Source of the DNA: a bacterium
Lineage (GTDB): Bacteria; Patescibacteriota; Minisyncoccia; Phycocordibacterales; Phycocordibacteraceae
NCBI GenBank assembly: GCA_021817685.1
Contig: JAKAGD010000055.1
Location: 1 to 5,128, forward strand
Reading direction: 5' to 3'
Length of the DNA: 5,128 nt
A program made the position numbers and the translations under genes. Below the pieces are notes generated by a model that was not told the DNA's origin, searched no databases, and saw nothing but the letters and a program-made list of their open reading frames with translations. How positions within the stretch are numbered: position 1 is the stretch's first letter; each line of letters begins with the position of its first letter. Positions 4,782 to 5,128 of this stretch are shown here, piece after piece.

Positions 4782-5128
4782 CTAAAACTCTTTAAACGTA
4801 CTCCCCACATTCACCGTCGCCGTGGCAGAGATGGGGCTGCCGTTCGTCTGGCAGGTGATGACGTAGGTTTGCTTGCTCGAGACGGTATCGGATGCGGAGG
4901 AGACGAGGGAGGCGCCCGAGAGGCCGGACTTCCAGGCGGTGCCGTTCTTCGTGATAGCGCAGCTCGATACCTGGCTCGCGTTCCACGAGACGGTCGTGGA
5001 GGAGCCGGGCGGGACGCGGGTCGGGGAGACGGAGATCGTGGCGGAAGGCTGGAGCACGGTGACCGAGGTATAGGCGTTCACCGTGCCGCCCGAGCCCGTG
5101 CAGGAGATGCCGAAGGTGGTGGGGTTTG
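4782..5128 (-). CDS. C-terminal part of an Ig-like repeat surface protein, 5' end off the right edge
   Basis: The frame is open from the right edge to TAG at 4782-4784, giving 114 residues. A GTG at 5081 could be read as a start, but the frame continues in the same style upstream (FGISCTGSGGTVNAYTSVTV), so this is the tail of a larger protein. The visible part holds the end of one repeat and one complete Ig-like domain: ATISVSPTRVPPGSSTTVSW, then SSCAI (Cys56 of the visible part), then TYVITCQTNG (Cys92), ending SATATVNVG. The two cysteines sit on opposing strands and could form the domain's disulfide. This Ser/Thr-rich Cys-pair repeat is familiar from large secreted or surface proteins of Parcubacteria, often with many copies. 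The protein ends at TFKEF with no sorting signal or membrane segment. Likely role: surface adhesion or structure. Confidence 0.8.
   Translation of the reverse strand, partial: NPTTFGISCTGSGGTVNAYTSVTVLQPSATISVSPTRVPPGSSTTVSWNASQVSSCAITKNGTAWKSGLSGASLVSSASDTVSSKQTYVITCQTNGSPISATATVNVGSTFKEF

Noticed and set aside
1..5128. CRISPR arrays, tRNA or rRNA genes
   Set aside because: No regularly spaced repeats and no tRNA-like or rRNA-like segments were found on reading both strands; the gene-free stretch 2869-3046 was read with particular care.

Overview
The window most resembles a stretch of a Patescibacteria (Candidate Phyla Radiation, Parcubacteria-like) chromosome. This is inferred from gene style: small membrane-anchored proteins of unknown family, a compact IS200-type transposase, the Cys-containing Ig-like repeat style of the right-end protein, and sigma70-type promoters. 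No rRNA, tRNA or ribosomal protein gene is present to confirm it. TGA is used as a normal stop in several genes, which argues against the recoded Gracilibacteria/Absconditabacteria groups. The right third is visibly more GC-rich than the left part.

Layout. All genes but one lie on the minus strand. Reading in the direction of transcription from the right: the C-terminal part of an Ig-like repeat surface protein (4782-5128, cut by the window edge) converges with a plus-strand multi-pass membrane protein carrying a membrane-embedded CxxC (4233-4772). Divergent from the latter is a small membrane-anchored Ala/Pro-rich protein (3607-4092) with its own promoter, a good Shine-Dalgarno and a strong intrinsic terminator (3563-3593). 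Directly behind that terminator sits an intact-looking IS200-type element (about 2990-3555) with a 148-residue HUH transposase and a related hairpin at each end. A 180-base gene-free stretch follows, holding the right end of the element, a perfect 18-bp palindrome (2944-2961) and a consensus TTGACA/TATAAT promoter (2841-2868).

That promoter drives a secreted four-cysteine protein (2179-2796), followed by a terminator-like hairpin (2136-2162). A tightly packed minus-strand set comes next: a membrane-anchored four-cysteine protein that looks like a diverged paralogue of the secreted one (1463-2083), a PAP2_C / sphingomyelin-synthase-like integral membrane enzyme (753-1433), and a membrane-anchored TolB/PD40 beta-propeller protein running off the left edge (1-721). 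The gaps of 29 and 31 bases suggest one transcript.

How it may work together (inference): the left half looks like a cell-envelope locus, in which a membrane lipid head-group transferase or phosphatase is co-expressed with extracytoplasmic proteins of unknown function. The most interesting points are the sphingomyelin-synthase-like motifs in this setting and the tandem four-cysteine paralogues.
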